The notes below the pieces were generated by a model. The model made no database searches and was not told where the DNA came from. It was given only the letters and a program-made list of their open reading frames with translations. From JBOGWA01 sp050693155 (lineage in GTDB: Bacteria; Actinomycetota; UBA4738; CALAEC01), in contig JBOGWA010000030.1 in NCBI GenBank assembly GCA_050693155.1, forward strand, positions 1 to 16,996: a DNA stretch of 16,996 bases. Direction: 5' to 3'. Shown in pieces: positions 1 through 7,249 of this stretch; position 1 is the first letter of the stretch; every line of letters starts with the position of its first letter. The translations under genes were made by a program, and so were the position numbers.

Positions 1-75
1 CCGAGACCGCCGCCGCCGTTGCCGCCGCCACCGCCGGAACCGCCGCCGCCGCCGGAACCGCCGCCGCCCGGATCA
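1..75. repeat. GGC/GCC triplet-rich low-complexity tract (Gly-rich linker)
   Basis: The plus strand reads as a near-continuous run of CCG/GCC triplets with scattered GGAACC and GTTGCC interruptions. On the minus strand this encodes Gly-rich repeats of the GGGGS/GGGGN type at the end of the visible FN3 protein. It is a coding low-complexity region, prone to slippage and assembly error, not an independent element. Confidence 0.7.
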
Positions 76-812
76 CCGCCGCCGCTGGGCGGTGGCGCTG
101 CGATGTTGGCCCGAACGCCTTCGGAGGGACCGGATGCGATCGTGCCGCTCGACGGGCTCGTCCGAACCGCCGTGACGCGGAAGCAGTACTGACCGGGGCT
201 GAGGCTCGAGCTGTACGAGGTTGACTGGGTCTCAGCGATCTGGGAGTAGGCCCCCAGATCGGCCGTGCTGCAGTCGCCCGACCGCCGGTACACGCGGTAG
301 CCGACGAAGTCGCTGCGGTCCGAGCCGTAGACGTCGGACCAGCTCAGACTCACCTGCTGGTCACCCGTGCTTGCGGAAAGATCCGATGGGGCGGGCGGCG
401 CGTTGTTCACGGCGACACTGACGGTGTCGTTCGAGTACGTGCCCGAGTTGTTCGCGTTGTAGCCGTTGTTCCACACCCGTACCTCGAGCGTGTAGTTGCC
501 GTTCGTCCAGGCGGTCGTGTCCCAGGATCCCGTAAACGGACCTCCGCCCGGACCGGAAAGCGATCCGCGCTGGCTCTCGTTCCACCCTCCTCCCTGGCGA
601 GGGTGATAGGCGGCGCCGTTCACGCCGTCCCGGAGCGCTCCGCTGACGTTGGCGCGAATCGTCACCGACCCGGTAAGGGCTCCTCCCGAGGGTTCCGCGA
701 TGCTCACCGAATAGCCGAACTCATCCGCGGAGGCGGGCGCGGCCATCGCCAAAACGACCGCGACCGTCAGTCCGGCGAGAATGTCTCTCTTTCGAAGAAT
801 GTGACGTTTCAT
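1..812 (-). CDS. Secreted fibronectin type III protein with Gly-rich tail (3' partial)
   Basis: The reading frame from ATG at 812 is open to the window edge, giving 270 codons without a stop; the C-terminus is missing. Residues 1-29 are a clear Sec signal peptide (basic start MKRHILRKR, hydrophobic core, cleavage after ASA). Residues about 33-137 look like an Ig-like beta-sandwich (starts SVSIAEPSGGALTGSVTIRA, contains WDTTAWTNGNYTLEVRVW). Residues about 138-237 match a fibronectin type III domain: PPAPSDLSAS entry, W158, GYRVYR at 171-176, and YCFRVTAV at 209-216; C181 and C210 could form a disulfide. From about 243 the protein is a Gly/Ser-rich linker. Such proteins are usually exported surface or matrix proteins with binding roles; the ligand is unknown. 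The gene lies downstream of the flippase gene on the same strand after a 146-bp gap. No strong ribosome binding site is visible; GGTAGA about 8 bases upstream is the best candidate. Confidence 0.85.
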   Translation of the reverse strand, partial: MKRHILRKRDILAGLTVAVVLAMAAPASADEFGYSVSIAEPSGGALTGSVTIRANVSGALRDGVNGAAYHPRQGGGWNESQRGSLSGPGGGPFTGSWDTTAWTNGNYTLEVRVWNNGYNANNSGTYSNDTVSVAVNNAPPAPSDLSASTGDQQVSLSWSDVYGSDRSDFVGYRVYRRSGDCSTADLGAYSQIAETQSTSYSSSLSPGQYCFRVTAVRTSPSSGTIASGPSEGVRANIAAPPPSGGGDPGGGGSGGGGGSGGGGGNGGGGL

Positions 813-958
813 ACGCAGGTCTACCCGGCGCACACAAGATTCTCCGCGCCCGTGCTCTCTCCTGTTTCCCAGAGGCTCAAGTTTACGACAACCCTCTCAT
901 TTCGGAACTATGCCCACCCAAAGAACCATCCCCTCATCGGAACGACGCTCGGGCTCCT
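813..958 (-). promoter_or_regulatory. Intergenic leader upstream of the FN3 gene; possible -10
   Basis: This gap separates the flippase stop from the FN3 start on the minus strand. The best promoter-like element is TAAACT (complement of 880-885), which fits a TAnnnT -10 and would give a leader of about 60 bases. No convincing -35 lies 16-18 bases further upstream. The leader contains a small imperfect hairpin (CTCTG / CAGGAG around GGAAA, complement of about 859-875) with no U-run, so it is not a classical terminator. No small gene is supported. The gap suggests the FN3 gene can be transcribed separately from the two genes before it. Confidence 0.3.
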
Positions 959-2530
959 TTAGTCGCTTAGAGGAACTTTGTTTCGAAGTCCCCCAAACAT
1001 CCGCAGAAGGGCCCTCCGTTCACCAGGCGGCAATCCGCCGGCGAGCAAGCCGATCGCGTAACCGAGCAACGCGGCGGCGGTGGTTCCCACGAGGTCGAGT
1101 TGCCATCCGAGACCGTCCAGGACGAGGTGCGCAAGGCCCGCGGCGAGAAACCCCAGACCGACGGGCAAGATCAATCGAACATAGTCACGGGTGAACGGCT
1201 GAACGCGGACGAAACGCCAGATGAGCCAGAGGCGAGCGAGGTTCGAGAGCCCAAGGGTGAGCGCGCCGGCGGTGGCGGCCCCTTCGATTCCCAAGCTTGG
1301 CACGAGAAGGACCGCGACCCCAACGTCGAGCGTGACCGACGCCGCATACACGATGAGGTCCCAACCAGTTCGGCCGACCATGATCAGCATGAAGCCGACC
1401 GCGCCGGCAGAAGAGCGAACCACCTGGCCCGCCACGAGGATGAGCAGCGCATCGCTCCCACCGCCGAAGTTCGCACCGAACAGGCGGAGCGCCGTATCCG
1501 GCGCGACCGCCAGGACGATCAACACCGGAAGCGTGACGGTGACCGTCCACCTCGTCAGGAGCTTGTACAGGCGGTCCAGCTGCTCGCGTTGCCCTCGCTC
1601 GAAGAGGTCGGCGACGAACGGACTGAACATGTAGCTGACCGAGATCTGGAACAGAAGGATCACCTGGCCTGCCCGGACGGCCGCCGCGTAGACGCCCACC
1701 TCCGCCGACGTCGCGTACCGGGCCAGGACGAACAGGTCGAGCCAGAAGAGCGCCTGCGCGAAAAGCGCCGCCGGGGCCCGGGGACCGCCGAAGCGAAGGA
1801 GCGCGCCCACCTCTCCCGGATGCGGGTGGTCGTGACCGAACTCCGCGGTCTCCCGCCGCCACGCCCAGGCAGCCGCGACGGCAGCGAGAAGCCAAGAGAG
1901 GCCGTAGGTGAGAACGCTCGTCTCGATCGAGCGCGAGACGGCCCAACCGATCGCCATGAGAAGGATCCAGGCGACCGGTTGACCCATCCAGAACACGTAG
2001 AGCGTGTGCCGCATGATCTTCAACCCCCGGGTCGCTCCGAGGTAGACCTGGACGAGGCCGGCGAACGGCAGCGTCAGCGCCGCTGCTTGAAACGCGACTC
2101 GACCGTTTGGGCTCGTCGTGAACGCCCTCCCGAGAGGATCGGCGACGATGAACATGAGGACCCCGAAACCAACGCTCACGACTCCCGCGATCCACGCGGC
2201 GCGGTTTACGATCGCCCGAACACGCGACCGCTCTCCCGCTCCAACCTCGATTGCCACGCGACGAACGGAGGCGTGATCCATGCCGACGCGTGTCGCCGCG
2301 GCCAGGATGAACGCAGCCTGGGTCGCGACCGTGACAACGCCGAAGGCAGCGGCGCCGAGGACTCGCGTGATCAGGACCTGGGTCGCAAGGGTTGCGACCA
2401 TCGCAACGACGAGCCCGACGACGTTCTGGCCGGCGCCGGCGAGAATCGTCCGCTCGTCCCCGAACCGCTCGGCCGGGAGGACCTGCTCGATGGCGCGGCG
2501 GAAGCCGAACCCCCTACTCGAGGTACCCAA
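959..2530 (-). CDS. Polysaccharide/oligosaccharide flippase (Wzx/MATE-like, MVF superfamily)
   Basis: This is a very hydrophobic integral membrane protein with about 12-14 predicted helices, which fits polysaccharide export flippases that move lipid-linked glycan units across the cytoplasmic membrane. After a charged cytoplasmic N-terminus comes the family-typical opening GAGQNVVGLVVAMVATLATQ followed by ITRVLGAAAFGVVTVATQ, equivalent to the usual xLGxxxxGxxxxA motif. The frame is open back to an ATG at 2602, but that start would overlap the upstream gene by 89 bases with an Arg/Trp/Ser-rich shadow-like N-terminus. I prefer the TTG at 2530 (523 aa), which overlaps the upstream stop by 17 bases and has GGAGGAG about 13 bases upstream. 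The overlap implies translational coupling to the phosphodiesterase gene. No glycosyltransferases are in the window, so the cargo is unknown. MurJ is an alternative within the same superfamily but less likely. Confidence 0.8.
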   Translation of the reverse strand: MGTSSRGFGFRRAIEQVLPAERFGDERTILAGAGQNVVGLVVAMVATLATQVLITRVLGAAAFGVVTVATQAAFILAAATRVGMDHASVRRVAIEVGAGERSRVRAIVNRAAWIAGVVSVGFGVLMFIVADPLGRAFTTSPNGRVAFQAAALTLPFAGLVQVYLGATRGLKIMRHTLYVFWMGQPVAWILLMAIGWAVSRSIETSVLTYGLSWLLAAVAAAWAWRRETAEFGHDHPHPGEVGALLRFGGPRAPAALFAQALFWLDLFVLARYATSAEVGVYAAAVRAGQVILLFQISVSYMFSPFVADLFERGQREQLDRLYKLLTRWTVTVTLPVLIVLAVAPDTALRLFGANFGGGSDALLILVAGQVVRSSAGAVGFMLIMVGRTGWDLIVYAASVTLDVGVAVLLVPSLGIEGAATAGALTLGLSNLARLWLIWRFVRVQPFTRDYVRLILPVGLGFLAAGLAHLVLDGLGWQLDLVGTTAAALLGYAIGLLAGGLPPGERRALLRMFGGLRNKVPLSD

Positions 2531-4100
2531 GTCCTCTGAGGTGCTCCTCCACCTCCTGCGCCTCGTCGGCCGCGAGGCCACTGTCGGCGTCGAGCTCCAC
2601 ATCGGCGGTCGCCCGTGCCTCCCCGGTCACCGCAGCCTCCGCGCCAACGAGTCCGGAGAGCACCTGGCCATCGTGCTTCACGGACGCAGGGACTCCGAGC
2701 GCGGCCAGGACGGTCGGCGCAACATCGACGAGGAACGCGGGCTCCGCGAACGCGTCCGGTCGCACCATCGGTCCGGCCGCGGCGATCACCCCGTCCATCC
2801 GGTGGTCGCCCGAGAGCCAATCGGCGTCCTCGATCGCCGTCTTTGCGTGGGTGAGGCTGTATCCGTGCGCCGGCTCGAGAATGATGTCCGGTGCGGTGTC
2901 GGTGTGGCGCCCGGAGAAGACGTCCTCGCCCTTGCGGACCCGGATCCAGGGCTTCGTTCCCGTCTTCGGGTCGGTGAAGCCGTCGAGCGCCGACATGACC
3001 CGAGCTCGAGCGCCCTCGAAGTCCTCGGCCGGGACGACACCCTCCGGCTCGCGACCCGCGAGACTGATCGACACCCCCTCCCCGGTGGAGCGAACGGAGG
3101 TGTACGCGGTCGTCTTTCTCCAGTTCACCGATTGGGGAAGCGACACCTTCCCGTGCAGGCCCAAGAGGTCGTAGACCCTCCGCGCGACCGCCCGAACCTT
3201 GCCCCACTGCATCGGTCCGAAGACGGCGCGGCTCGCCGCGAACTTCAGGAACCCGAGCTGCTCGAGCAGGCGGTCCATGTGGAGGGCGCGCGTACATGCC
3301 TGATGGCCGTGGTCGGAGATGAACAGGACGAGGTCATCGTCGCGAGCCCGCTGGATGATTCGACCGAGACCCTCGTCCAGGAGCCGGTACACCTCGCGGA
3401 CCCGCTCCGCGAGGGGCTCACGCGAGCGCTCGGCGTACTCCGGGTGATCGGGCGAGACGTACTTCAGCAGGCAGTGCTGTATGCGGTCGGTCGCGACGAA
3501 CACGATCGACGCGAACTGCCAATCGGTCGTGTCGAGCAGGTGCTCGTTCGCTCGGGTCCGGGCCCGCGTGATCTCCATGACCTCGTCAAGGAGCGGCTCG
3601 GGCCGGTTGAAGAACGTCGTCCACGACATCCCGTTGATCGGAAATGGGGTTCCAGCGGCATCGAGCTCCCCGGCGAGGCTCTCCGGGTACGTGAACGGTC
3701 GACCCTTCGGAAGCACGCCTCCGGCGATGATCTTTCCCTCGATCCGCGGCGGGGGAAACGTGAGCGGCACGTTCGTCATGAGGGTCGTCGCCCCCGCTGC
3801 GGTCAGGTCCGCGAGGATGGTCTTCTCCTTGATCGAGCGGTACGTGACCGGCAGCTGCTTGGTCGTCGAGAAGTCGCGCTCGAAGATATCGTAGACGCCG
3901 TGGTTCGCCGGCTCCACGCCGGTCAGAAAGGACGGCCACGCCGACCAGGAGTGATTCGGGATCGTCGACTTCAGGACGCCCTTCGCGCCACGCTCGATCA
4001 GCGACGCAAGGTTGGGCAAGATTCCCGCCTGGAGCAGTGGATCGAGGATCCTCCAGTCGGCGCCGTCCCAACCGATGAGCAGAACGCGAGATCCGGGCAT
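2514..4100 (-). CDS. Alkaline phosphatase superfamily / type I phosphodiesterase-like hydrolase
   Basis: The 528-residue protein carries the full set of two-metal ligands of the phosphodiesterase/nucleotide pyrophosphatase (PF01663-like) branch: D12 in LLIGWDGAD, a Ser nucleophile at S51 or S53 in PNHSWSAWPSFLTG, D205 and H209 in ATDRIQH, D263-H264 in FISDHGHQ, and H433 in SGDHRMDG. The C-terminus ends in LRGLGYLE, a tail often seen in sulfatase/phosphodiesterase family proteins. No signal peptide is visible, so it is probably cytoplasmic, hydrolysing or transferring a phospho-ester; the substrate cannot be told. It is the first gene of a minus-strand unit and overlaps the flippase gene, which suggests a role in handling a phospholipid- or nucleotide-linked glycan (inference). 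ATG at 4100 has no Shine-Dalgarno, but a TACACT -10 lies 13 bases upstream, so the leader would be about six bases or fewer. Confidence 0.82.
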   Translation of the reverse strand: MPGSRVLLIGWDGADWRILDPLLQAGILPNLASLIERGAKGVLKSTIPNHSWSAWPSFLTGVEPANHGVYDIFERDFSTTKQLPVTYRSIKEKTILADLTAAGATTLMTNVPLTFPPPRIEGKIIAGGVLPKGRPFTYPESLAGELDAAGTPFPINGMSWTTFFNRPEPLLDEVMEITRARTRANEHLLDTTDWQFASIVFVATDRIQHCLLKYVSPDHPEYAERSREPLAERVREVYRLLDEGLGRIIQRARDDDLVLFISDHGHQACTRALHMDRLLEQLGFLKFAASRAVFGPMQWGKVRAVARRVYDLLGLHGKVSLPQSVNWRKTTAYTSVRSTGEGVSISLAGREPEGVVPAEDFEGARARVMSALDGFTDPKTGTKPWIRVRKGEDVFSGRHTDTAPDIILEPAHGYSLTHAKTAIEDADWLSGDHRMDGVIAAAGPMVRPDAFAEPAFLVDVAPTVLAALGVPASVKHDGQVLSGLVGAEAAVTGEARATADVELDADSGLAADEAQEVEEHLRGLGYLE

Positions 4101-4123
4101 GCGGAACGCGGGTAGTGTAATTG
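4101..4123. promoter_or_regulatory. Compact divergent promoter with shared symmetric -10; near-leaderless starts
   Basis: Only 23 bases separate the divergent start codons at 4100 (minus) and 4124 (plus). The sequence TAGTGTA at 4113-4119 reads as TAGTGT toward the methyltransferase and as TACACT toward the phosphodiesterase, both TAnnnT -10 hexamers. Each is placed so that transcription would begin at or within a few bases of its start codon. No Shine-Dalgarno precedes either ATG. This fits a bidirectional promoter producing leaderless or nearly leaderless mRNAs, common in actinobacteria. No good TTGACA -35 is seen on either side. Confidence 0.5.
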
Positions 4124-4951
4124 ATGGCCTTCGACGAGTTCCTTCGCTGGCTCGGGCACGAGGAGCTTGCGGCGAGGTCGGACGGCGAACGCGTGGCCGA
4201 AGACCTCGGCAAGGTCGTTCGTCAGATCATCCACCGAGCCGGTCGTCTCGAAGGCATGCATGCCCTCGATGTCGGCTGCGGCGCGGGAGCAGTCGCGTTC
4301 GCCGCGACGGATACCGGGGCGTCCGTCACCGCGATCGACCTCGATCACACAGCCCTTGCGAAGGCTCGCACCCTCGTCGCGAGGAGCGCAGCGAGAGTCC
4401 GGATCGTCGCGGCCGACGGACGACACCTGCCGTTTCTCGACGAGGCTTTCGACGTCTCCTTGCATCGCTCCGTGCTCGTCTACCTCTCGGATGCGGCTGG
4501 CGTGGCGCGGGAAGAGCGGCGTGTGCTTCGGGCGGGAGGCCGGGTCTCGTGTTCGGAGTCACTCGGATCGGCGATCGAACTGGAAACCTCGGAGCCGGGC
4601 ATCCGCCGCGTCTGGGACGGACTGCGTTCGATCATGACCGAGGCCGCGCCGATGTCCTTCTCCTTCTCTCACGAGAATCTCTCGGACCTCTATGAAGGAG
4701 CGGGGTTCGAAGACGTGGAGGTCGAGCGCGTGGACCGGCACGTCGGCCTCGACTCGGGGGAATCGGTCGCCCGGGTCTTCCAGACGAGACCGGGCGCGGG
4801 ACTCTCGGCTCGAGAGTACTGGGAGCGCGCCGGGGTTCCTTCGGAGTTCCTCAACGAGTTCTTCGCCCGTCTGGTGCTCGAGGCAGACGAGGGGCGGCCC
4901 GCACGGCTGCTCACACCCGAAGGTTTCCTCACCGCTCGGGCGCCTCAGTAA
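4124..4951 (+). CDS. Class I SAM-dependent methyltransferase
   Basis: The 275-residue protein has a Rossmann-type methyltransferase core. Motif I is ALDVGCGAGA at 47-56, the acidic strand-2 end that binds SAM ribose is IDLD at 71-74, and the adenine-binding ADG plus the LPFLDEAFDVS block of the UbiE/Methyltransf_11 type follow at about 97-112. The visible C-terminal third (residues about 165-275) is less conserved and may form the substrate lid. The substrate is not readable. It is transcribed away from the phosphodiesterase/flippase pair and ends 84 bases before the large surface-protein operon. ATG 4124 is chosen over the adjacent in-frame TTG at 4121 because a TAGTGT -10 places the transcript start almost exactly on it, giving a leaderless mRNA. 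It could be a lipid or small-molecule methyltransferase; an RNA or protein target cannot be excluded. Confidence 0.85.
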   Translation: MAFDEFLRWLGHEELAARSDGERVAEDLGKVVRQIIHRAGRLEGMHALDVGCGAGAVAFAATDTGASVTAIDLDHTALAKARTLVARSAARVRIVAADGRHLPFLDEAFDVSLHRSVLVYLSDAAGVAREERRVLRAGGRVSCSESLGSAIELETSEPGIRRVWDGLRSIMTEAAPMSFSFSHENLSDLYEGAGFEDVEVERVDRHVGLDSGESVARVFQTRPGAGLSAREYWERAGVPSEFLNEFFARLVLEADEGRPARLLTPEGFLTARAPQ

Positions 4952-5035
4952 GCGCGTCCCGCTCGGTAGGAAATTGGCGACCTTGCGTCGTAGACTTCCG
5001 TCAGCCCCCCGGGAGGAGGGGGGAATTCGGGGGAC
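4952..5035 (+). promoter_or_regulatory. Probable promoter and 5' leader of the surface-protein/transport operon
   Basis: This 84-bp gap precedes nine tightly packed genes. TAGACT at 4991-4996 is a plausible TAnnnT -10, predicting transcription from about 5003; there is no good -35 at normal spacing. The leader then contains a G/C-rich hairpin and a GGGGGA at 5029-5034 next to the GTG start codons. Read-through from the methyltransferase gene is also possible. Confidence 0.35.
5005..5023 (+). promoter_or_regulatory. G/C hairpin with purine-rich GGAGGA loop in operon leader
   Basis: Six C residues (5005-5010) can pair with six G residues (5018-5023), with GGGAGGA as the loop. There is no following T-run (AATTCGG follows), so it does not look like an intrinsic terminator. 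The GGAGGA in the loop is about 18 bases from the first GTG, too far for a normal Shine-Dalgarno. It could stabilise the mRNA, modulate initiation, or be incidental in GC-rich sequence. Confidence 0.35.
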
Positions 5036-7249
5036 GTGGTGAGACGACACCGCAGAGATCGGCTGACGGCGGTCGCGGGCGCCTCACTGGCCACGTTCCT
5101 GGTAGCGGTGCTCTTGCCGCTCGCGGTTGGCGCACAGGAAACGCCGGCTCCAGGACCGACCGAAGCCACCCCCCTCGAAGCCACACCGGTTCCGGGCCCG
5201 ACCGGCGCCACACCCACACCGACGCCCACCGTCGCTCCGGGGGCGCTCTCGATCACCGACACCGAGTATCTCGGAGTGCAGATCGATGAAACCGGGACCC
5301 CGGGTGACGCGATCCTGAAGGACTGGCTCCGCGTCCGCGGACCGGCGGGCGAGGAGATCGACGTCGTGGATCCCGGCGTGCTCAACGGGGTGCAAGCGGT
5401 GAGCGGCTCTCCCTCACCCGACGTCGGAAACTCGTTCTCGTGGAACGTGAAGATTCCCGACGATCAGTTCCGCGACCTCTATTACGAGGGTGACGTCGTC
5501 CGCGACGAAGACATGTACCTCACGGGGGACGGGCCGCGCCCGCTTCCGATCGAGGTGAAGATTCTCTACTTCACCGGAGCCCCCGGCCTCGAAACCCAGG
5601 TCAGCGCCGACGAGTTCAGGGCGAGTCGTGGCCCCGCGAAGATCGTCTTCCAGATCACGAACAACACACGGCAGATGCAGGAGGTCACCTACAACGACGT
5701 CCGGACGAAAGAGGACGTCACGGCCGTGGCCCCCGTCTGGACGCCATACGTAGTCAGGATCGGCCCGATCCGCTTCCCCGACAGTCAGTTTGACCGCATC
5801 AAGACCGACGGGGTTGCGACCCGTGACGGCCCGGCGACGGACGTGACGTGGACGCTCAACCTCGCGCCGCCCGACTACGACGCAACGCAGACGGCGATCG
5901 CTGAGTTCCTCGCCGCACGTCCGAGGATCCCCGAGTTCCGCATCGTCGCCCAGCCTCAGTACCCGCCGGCGCAGGCCGAAGCGGTCTCGAGTGAAGGCAT
6001 CCAGTTCCAGAAAGGCAGACGCTCGTTCATCTTCGATGTGTTCGAGCTCCTGCGCTCGAATCTCGTGGCGCTCACCGGGCTGTTCGGCCTGCTCGACGAC
6101 GCCTTCTCGAACCTCGCGCTTCCTCTGATCTCACCCTCGAAGGGCAACCGCGAGGCCGGCTCGTTCGACAACCCGAACCAGCTCTGGGCGATCTGGACGC
6201 TCGCGAAGGGCATGGAGCAGCTCGACCGAGCCCTGAACGTGCTCGACTACTCGCTGCAACTGTCGAGGAACGCCGTCAAGGGACAAATCGCGACGCTCTC
6301 CCAGATGCGGCTTCTGCTCGGGAAGTCCACCGACGACCCGTCCGTGAGCGTCTCGACGATTCTCGACACCGTCACGAGCCTCGACCCGGCAGAGGTGCAG
6401 GAACTGGAGGGCGTGATCGATGAGATCCTCGCCGGCTCGATCTGGCAGAACATCAAGGAGCTCGAGCTGCTGCTCGGCTGCGTCGACTGCGGGGAAGACC
6501 CGAACCCGTTCCTGCCGGAAGCGCCGATCTCCCTGACGGCGGACCATCCGGGGGCGGGCCTCCTTCTCTCCGTGATTCGGCTGAAGCTCTCGTTGTTCGA
6601 GCAGAATCTCGCTGCGCTCCAGAAGGAGGACCACTCGAACCAGCTCGCGACGTTCACGGGGATCTCCGACACCGCGTCGTCGACCGCCGCGAATGACTTC
6701 TCGAAGTTCACGACGATCACGTTCCCGTTCGGTCTCGAGGAACTCGACCGAGGGCTCTACGGAATCAAGGTCAACGGGATCGACCTGCTCCAGGCCGCCG
6801 TCGGCAACAGGGACGTTCCGAACTCGATCATCTGGGCGATGCACGTTCTTACCGACGGCATGGAGGGACTCTCCGACTCGTTCCATCAGCTCGGCTCGAC
6901 CTGGCGTTACCTCGCCGACTCGATTCAGAACTTCGGCATCTTCGGCGTCGAGACGGCGCAGAACACGCTCCAGCTCGACATCAACACCATCGACATCGAA
7001 AGCGCTCAGCGGGCGGCCGCCGCAGCGCGAGTGACCCAGCAAGCCACGACATTCATGGGCTCACCCGAGGCCACCAAGAAGGTCCCGGTCGACACCCAGT
7101 TCGTGCTCGCCTTCTCGACCGACGAGCCGGAGATGACGTCCGCATCGCCGACCTCCTCGACGGGTGGGAAGGTGATCACGCTGATCGCGCTCCTGGCCCT
7201 CGTCGGTTCCCTGATCATCTTCGCGAGGTTCCGATGGTTCCTTATCTAG
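5036..7249 (+). CDS. Large secreted protein with C-terminal membrane anchor and internal helical repeat; unknown family
   Basis: I do not recognise a family. The 737-residue protein has a basic N-terminus, a signal peptide cleaved about VGA-Q34, a Pro/Thr/Ala/Glu-rich stalk (about 35-70, with PGPTEATP/PGPTGATP repeats), a beta-rich region (about 70-320), then a long mainly helical region (about 330-690). One strong transmembrane helix (about 712-731) and a short tail ending in ARFRWFLI follow. This predicts a surface protein anchored at its C-terminus. The helical part holds two related segments, from residues 370 and 590, sharing the pattern GNR..PN..WA...L..GME.L......L. C482 and C485 form a CxxC (CVDC) without a haem-binding His. 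There is no LPxTG-type signal. GTG at 5036 and GTG at 5039 are both possible; the second has better spacing from GGGGGA at 5029-5034. It opens the operon and overlaps the lipoprotein gene by 16 bases, so it likely works with it. Confidence 0.8.
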   Translation: MVRRHRRDRLTAVAGASLATFLVAVLLPLAVGAQETPAPGPTEATPLEATPVPGPTGATPTPTPTVAPGALSITDTEYLGVQIDETGTPGDAILKDWLRVRGPAGEEIDVVDPGVLNGVQAVSGSPSPDVGNSFSWNVKIPDDQFRDLYYEGDVVRDEDMYLTGDGPRPLPIEVKILYFTGAPGLETQVSADEFRASRGPAKIVFQITNNTRQMQEVTYNDVRTKEDVTAVAPVWTPYVVRIGPIRFPDSQFDRIKTDGVATRDGPATDVTWTLNLAPPDYDATQTAIAEFLAARPRIPEFRIVAQPQYPPAQAEAVSSEGIQFQKGRRSFIFDVFELLRSNLVALTGLFGLLDDAFSNLALPLISPSKGNREAGSFDNPNQLWAIWTLAKGMEQLDRALNVLDYSLQLSRNAVKGQIATLSQMRLLLGKSTDDPSVSVSTILDTVTSLDPAEVQELEGVIDEILAGSIWQNIKELELLLGCVDCGEDPNPFLPEAPISLTADHPGAGLLLSVIRLKLSLFEQNLAALQKEDHSNQLATFTGISDTASSTAANDFSKFTTITFPFGLEELDRGLYGIKVNGIDLLQAAVGNRDVPNSIIWAMHVLTDGMEGLSDSFHQLGSTWRYLADSIQNFGIFGVETAQNTLQLDINTIDIESAQRAAAAARVTQQATTFMGSPEATKKVPVDTQFVLAFSTDEPEMTSASPTSSTGGKVITLIALLALVGSLIIFARFRWFLI
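6143..6910 (+). repeat. Internal protein repeat inside the large secreted protein (two copies)
   Basis: Copy 1 begins at codon 370 (6143, GNREAGSFDNPN then LWAIWTLAKGMEQL) and copy 2 at codon 590 (6803, GNRDVPN then IIWAMHVLTDGMEGL). They share GNR, PN, WA, a Leu, GME and a following Leu spaced identically, apart from a five-residue gap after GNR. Both are preceded by an FGL-containing helical stretch. The DNA itself is not repeated, so this is an ancient domain duplication rather than a recent one. Confidence 0.6.

Noticed and set aside
1..75. CRISPR-like or satellite repeat from CCG triplets
   Set aside because: The repeat unit is three bases, coding for poly-Gly in an open frame; no spacer structure.
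813..958. Riboswitch (c-di-GMP or c-di-AMP type) ahead of the FN3 gene
   Set aside because: Scattered purine-rich and GC hairpin fragments are present, but I could not assemble the conserved core of either class. A covariance-model search (Infernal/Rfam) would decide.
1100..2539. 479-codon plus-strand open frame over the flippase gene
   Set aside because: Extremely Arg/Asp/Glu-rich, no hydrophobic core or motif; opposite a convincing multi-helix membrane protein.
2280..4115. 611-codon plus-strand open frame over the phosphodiesterase gene
   Set aside because: Arg/His/Asp-rich shadow; the minus strand carries all metal-binding motifs of the hydrolase.
7120..7249. Cell-wall sorting signal at the end of the large anchored protein
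   Set aside because: The hydrophobic helix is present but no LPxTG/LAxTG-like pentapeptide precedes it (SPTSSTGG only), and there is no basic cluster tail.
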